NCBI GenBank assembly: GCA_013360825.1 | Contig: JABWAY010000164.1 | Span: forward strand, 1 to 8,950 | Reading direction: 5' to 3' | Length of the DNA: 8,950 bases | Origin: Candidatus Brocadiia bacterium | GTDB taxonomy: Bacteria > Planctomycetota > MHYJ01 > WSZJ01 | Shown: positions 6,717 to 8,950 of the stretch, piece by piece | Position numbering within the stretch: position 1 is the stretch's first letter | Layout: each line of letters begins with the position of its first letter | Program-made: the position numbers and the translations under genes | Notes under the pieces: generated by a model | Databases searched by the model: none | What the model saw: the letters and a program-made list of their open reading frames with translations, nothing else | What the model was told of the DNA's origin: nothing

Positions 6717-8098
6717 ATTCCTGCCTTCGCGCAGTTCGATCGCATCGCCGCCACCTTCCGCTCGAGTTCCAGTCTATCCCCCGTCGCCCGCAGGATCTTC
6801 GTCCCCGCTGCCCACCACGCCGCCGCCGCCTCCGCGGGTTCGACACCGATCCTGAAGAGCGCCTGATCGCACAGGCAGCAACCTTCCAGGCGCCGGTTCC
6901 CCACGTCGCGATGGATCCGCAGGGCCTCATCGAGCGCCAGGAGTGCCCGGTCCCGCGAGCCGGTCTCCAGGTAGATCCAGGCCCGGTACCCCAGGTCGGC
7001 GCCCTCGGCCCTGCGATTCCCGGTCTCGCGATGAATCGCCAGGGAGCGCTCGAACGTGTTCCCGGCGAGTTCGAACCTGCCCAGGTCGGCCTGGATGCCG
7101 GCGAGCCGGCCGAGCGCGATCCCCTCGGAGCGGCGGTTCCCGACCTCGCGATGCACGTCCAGCGCTTCTTCGCACAGCCGCACGGCCGCGTCGAGCTCCC
7201 CCCGCGCCTGCATCAGCCCGCTCAGATTGCCCAGCGCGATCCCCTCCGAGCGCCGGTTCCGCTGCTCGCGGTGGATTGCCAGCGCCTGACGGTAGAGCGC
7301 CTCCGCCTCGTCGAGCCTTCCCTCGGACTGGGAAAGCCCCGCGAGGTCGCCCAGCACGATCGCCTCGAAGCGCGGGAGTCCGAGCGCGCGCCACGTTCCG
7401 AGCGCCTGCTCGTAAACGGCTTTCGCCTCCGCGTTCCGGCCGGACCCGCGATAGAGGACGCCCAGGTTTCCCCGCGCGATCGCCTCGGAGCGCGCATCCC
7501 CGGCGGCCCGATGCCCGGCGAGCGCCTGCGTGTAGGTCCGCTCCGCCTCCGCGGTCTCCCCGAGCTCCATCAAGATCGTCCCCAGCAGCGCCCGCGCGCG
7601 GGCCTCCTCCCCGCCTCCGATTCCGGCGGGGACGCTGGCCAGTCCCTGCCGCACCAGCTCCGCCGCCTCGCGGAGGCGCCCTGCGCTGCGCAGCGCCGCC
7701 GCGGCGCGCCGGAATCCCTCCAGAATCGCCTCCGGCATCCCGCCTTCCGCGGAACGCCGCCACAGCAGGACGGCCTCTTCGAAGCGATACCTCAGTTCGG
7801 CGACCTCCGCGCCGCGCCGCAGGTAGAGCCGGCGGATCCCGGGCCAGTCCCCGGGCTGCGGGCTCCCCCCCGCCGCGGCCGCCTCCGCATGCTCCGCCAT
7901 CTCCGCCGCGAACGGGTCCGTCGGATGGCTCCGGAACGCCGGCTCCTCCGGCGGTCGCCCGCCGCAGATCCCCTCGATCACCTCCAGCGCCAGCGCGTGC
8001 ATCCGGGCGCGCGCCGAGGGGAGGTGCAGCTGGAGCGCGGCGTCGCGGAGAAGGGCGTGGCGGAACAGGTACGCGGTCTCGGCGGGCAGGCTGGTCAC
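6701..8098 (-). CDS. TPR repeat protein with N-terminal STAND-type winged-helix remnant
   Basis: A 465-residue product from a GTG at 8098. Residues 1-45 (TAYLFRHALLRDAALQLHLP and the helix after it) match the winged-helix element that follows the ATPase of STAND or kinase-TPR proteins. Residues 161-440 are seven TPR units of exactly 40 residues, with the recurring signature NRRSEGIALGNL...G.LDEA...EALAIHRE; a degenerate unit or two precede them (about 79-160). TPR arrays of this kind form a superhelix for protein binding. No membrane segment or catalytic motif is seen. The GTG is the only usual start codon between the upstream in-frame TAG (8176-8174) and residue 33, and it lacks a Shine-Dalgarno sequence. 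Similarity to the decayed fragment at 3343-3438 extends 5' of the GTG. The gene may therefore be a truncated descendant of a larger signalling protein, possibly a pseudogene. The repeat array itself is intact. Confidence 0.82.
   Translation of the reverse strand: MTSLPAETAYLFRHALLRDAALQLHLPSARARMHALALEVIEGICGGRPPEEPAFRSHPTDPFAAEMAEHAEAAAAGGSPQPGDWPGIRRLYLRRGAEVAELRYRFEEAVLLWRRSAEGGMPEAILEGFRRAAAALRSAGRLREAAELVRQGLASVPAGIGGGEEARARALLGTILMELGETAEAERTYTQALAGHRAAGDARSEAIARGNLGVLYRGSGRNAEAKAVYEQALGTWRALGLPRFEAIVLGDLAGLSQSEGRLDEAEALYRQALAIHREQRNRRSEGIALGNLSGLMQARGELDAAVRLCEEALDVHREVGNRRSEGIALGRLAGIQADLGRFELAGNTFERSLAIHRETGNRRAEGADLGYRAWIYLETGSRDRALLALDEALRIHRDVGNRRLEGCCLCDQALFRIGVEPAEAAAAWWAAGTKILRATGDRLELERKVAAMRSNCAKAGIAPFE
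6779..7618 (-). repeat. Seven in-phase 120-base units encoding 40-residue TPRs
   Basis: The units have no insertions or deletions. Central copies remain close at DNA level: the segment coding for NRRSEG recurs near 7265, 7145, 7025 and 6905, always 120 bases apart. This suggests expansion or homogenisation by unequal recombination. The outer units (residues 161-200 and 401-440) are the most diverged. Confidence 0.85.
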
Positions 8099-8130
8099 GC
8101 GCAGATCATAACCGCGGCCGGTGTGGGCCC

Positions 8131-8160
8131 GCGCCGGACCGCGGCGCCGCGGGCCGGCGC
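8131..8160. repeat. 30-base near-perfect palindrome between two minus-strand genes
   Basis: Fourteen of 15 base pairs match; the only mismatch pairs A8138 with G8153. The centre, CCGCGGCGCCGCGG (8139-8152), is a perfect palindrome. It starts 13 bases after the stop of the upstream gene and ends 32 bases before the GTG of the TPR gene. It could act as a transcript-end hairpin, although no T-run follows on the minus strand, or as a binding site for a dimeric protein. Confidence 0.6.
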
Positions 8161-8173
8161 CGTGTGCGGCCGC

Positions 8174-8950
8174 CTACTCCAGCAGCTGAAACCCGTACAG
8201 CGTCTCCCAGTCTCTCACCCTCCCGGCCTGCCCGGCATCGAGCGACAGCGTCGCGGCGATGTCCTTCTGAAGCAGGAGCATGGCGTCATACTGCGCCCGG
8301 GCCACGCGCCGCCGGCTCTCGCGCGAACCGTCGATCCCGAGCCGGTTCGCCTCCTCCGTGCGCCTCATGAAGGCGTCCACCAGCGGGCCCAGTGCCGCCT
8401 GACGGCGGTCGTCGAGCCCGAGGTCGGCGGAGATCGATCGGGAAATCTGCTCCTGCACCTGCGACCGCTGCCCGGAGAACCATTTCGACTCCGTCGGCGT
8501 CGCCAGGTTGAAGTCATCGAACGCCGCGCGGGCCGCCTCCACGAACGGCTCCGGAAACGTGTCGCCGACCGCCTCGTACAGCGCGGGCCAGAAGTTGCTC
8601 GTCTCTCTCGCGCGCTCCATCGGGGTCAGGCCGGGGCGCGCGGCCGCGTACGCGTCCCACTCCCCGCGGAACGCGGCCAGCCGCTCTTCGAACGCCCGCC
8701 GGGCGTCGTCGGGAAGCGGCGGATCGGCGGAGGCGAACGCCTCGAGAAAGAACGCCCAGAGGCCGTCGGGCGAAAACGTCGCCTCGCCCGGCGGGAGCCC
8801 CGTTTCCTCGCAGAGCGCCTGGATCCAGCGCTGGAACTCCACGGAGAACGCCTGGCCCTCGGGCGTCTCCAGGAAATCTCCATCCGCGATCCTGCGCGCC
8901 TCCGCGCCCGCACGGCGGGCCAGCCCCCGCCGCCGTTCGCCGGCCCCCGG
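8174..8950 (-). CDS. Hypothetical helical protein, 5' end outside window
   Basis: I do not recognise this protein. The frame is open from the right edge to a TAG at 8176-8174, giving 258 residues. An internal GTG at 8842 has no ribosome binding site, so the gene most likely starts beyond the window. The visible part is acidic, Ala/Arg/Glu-rich and predicted by eye to be mostly helical, without a membrane segment. Two similar elements, ADLGLDDRRQ and ATLSLDAGQ, lie in long helical stretches. They faintly recall the LT..Q helical hairpins of Spy/CpxP-like or regulator tails, which is only a suggestion. Conserved-looking aromatic stretches include VEFQRWIQALCEETG, SPDGLWAFFLEAF, SNFWPALYEAVG and DWETLYGF. 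It lies 75 bases upstream of the TPR start, on the same strand and in the same frame, separated by the palindrome. Confidence 0.65.
   Translation of the reverse strand, partial: PGAGERRRGLARRAGAEARRIADGDFLETPEGQAFSVEFQRWIQALCEETGLPPGEATFSPDGLWAFFLEAFASADPPLPDDARRAFEERLAAFRGEWDAYAAARPGLTPMERARETSNFWPALYEAVGDTFPEPFVEAARAAFDDFNLATPTESKWFSGQRSQVQEQISRSISADLGLDDRRQAALGPLVDAFMRRTEEANRLGIDGSRESRRRVARAQYDAMLLLQKDIAATLSLDAGQAGRVRDWETLYGFQLLE

Noticed and set aside
6943..8370. A 475-codon plus-strand open frame opposite the TPR gene
   Set aside because: It is extremely Arg/Pro/Ser-rich and mirrors the 120-base repeats of the TPR gene, so it is a shadow.

Overview
The window is very GC-rich, with densely packed genes and strong G/C-ending codon bias. 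Four genes are clear: a PqqL-like M16 protease, a VF530-family protein, a soluble hybrid histidine kinase and a 40-residue TPR repeat protein. This suggests a large-genome, high-GC environmental bacterium, perhaps of the Planctomycetota/PVC or a similar lineage. The taxonomic guess is inference; no rRNA or marker gene is present.

Layout. Positions 2-2830 (+) hold a secreted or periplasmic M16 zinc protease whose first few codons lie left of the window. A small complete VF530 gene (2998-3222, +) follows, with short GC-rich hairpins before and after it. Positions 3223-3682 form a 460-base gap between convergent gene sets. It contains a decayed antisense fragment of a TPR/STAND-type gene (3343-3438, -) and two 29-base repeats separated by exactly 32 bases (3528-3617). 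That geometry and repeat architecture match a minimal type I-E CRISPR array. No cas gene is in the window.

From 3683 to the right edge everything reads on the minus strand. In transcription order these are an unrecognised, mostly helical protein cut by the window edge (8950-8174), a TPR protein (8098-6701) and a 963-residue double hybrid histidine kinase (6574-3683). A 30-base near-perfect palindrome sits between the first two.

How it fits together. The kinase has two complete HisKA/HATPase cores and two receiver domains but no membrane segment or DNA-binding output. It is a cytoplasmic phosphorelay node whose partners lie elsewhere. The TPR protein begins with a winged-helix-like motif normally found after the ATPase of larger STAND or kinase-TPR proteins. 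The same motif recurs in the decayed fragment on the other side of the kinase, so the kinase is flanked by two same-orientation relics of one gene family. The most notable items are the orphan CRISPR-like pair, the paralogous fragment with its probably truncated TPR relative, the large palindrome, and a G-quadruplex motif inside the protease gene.
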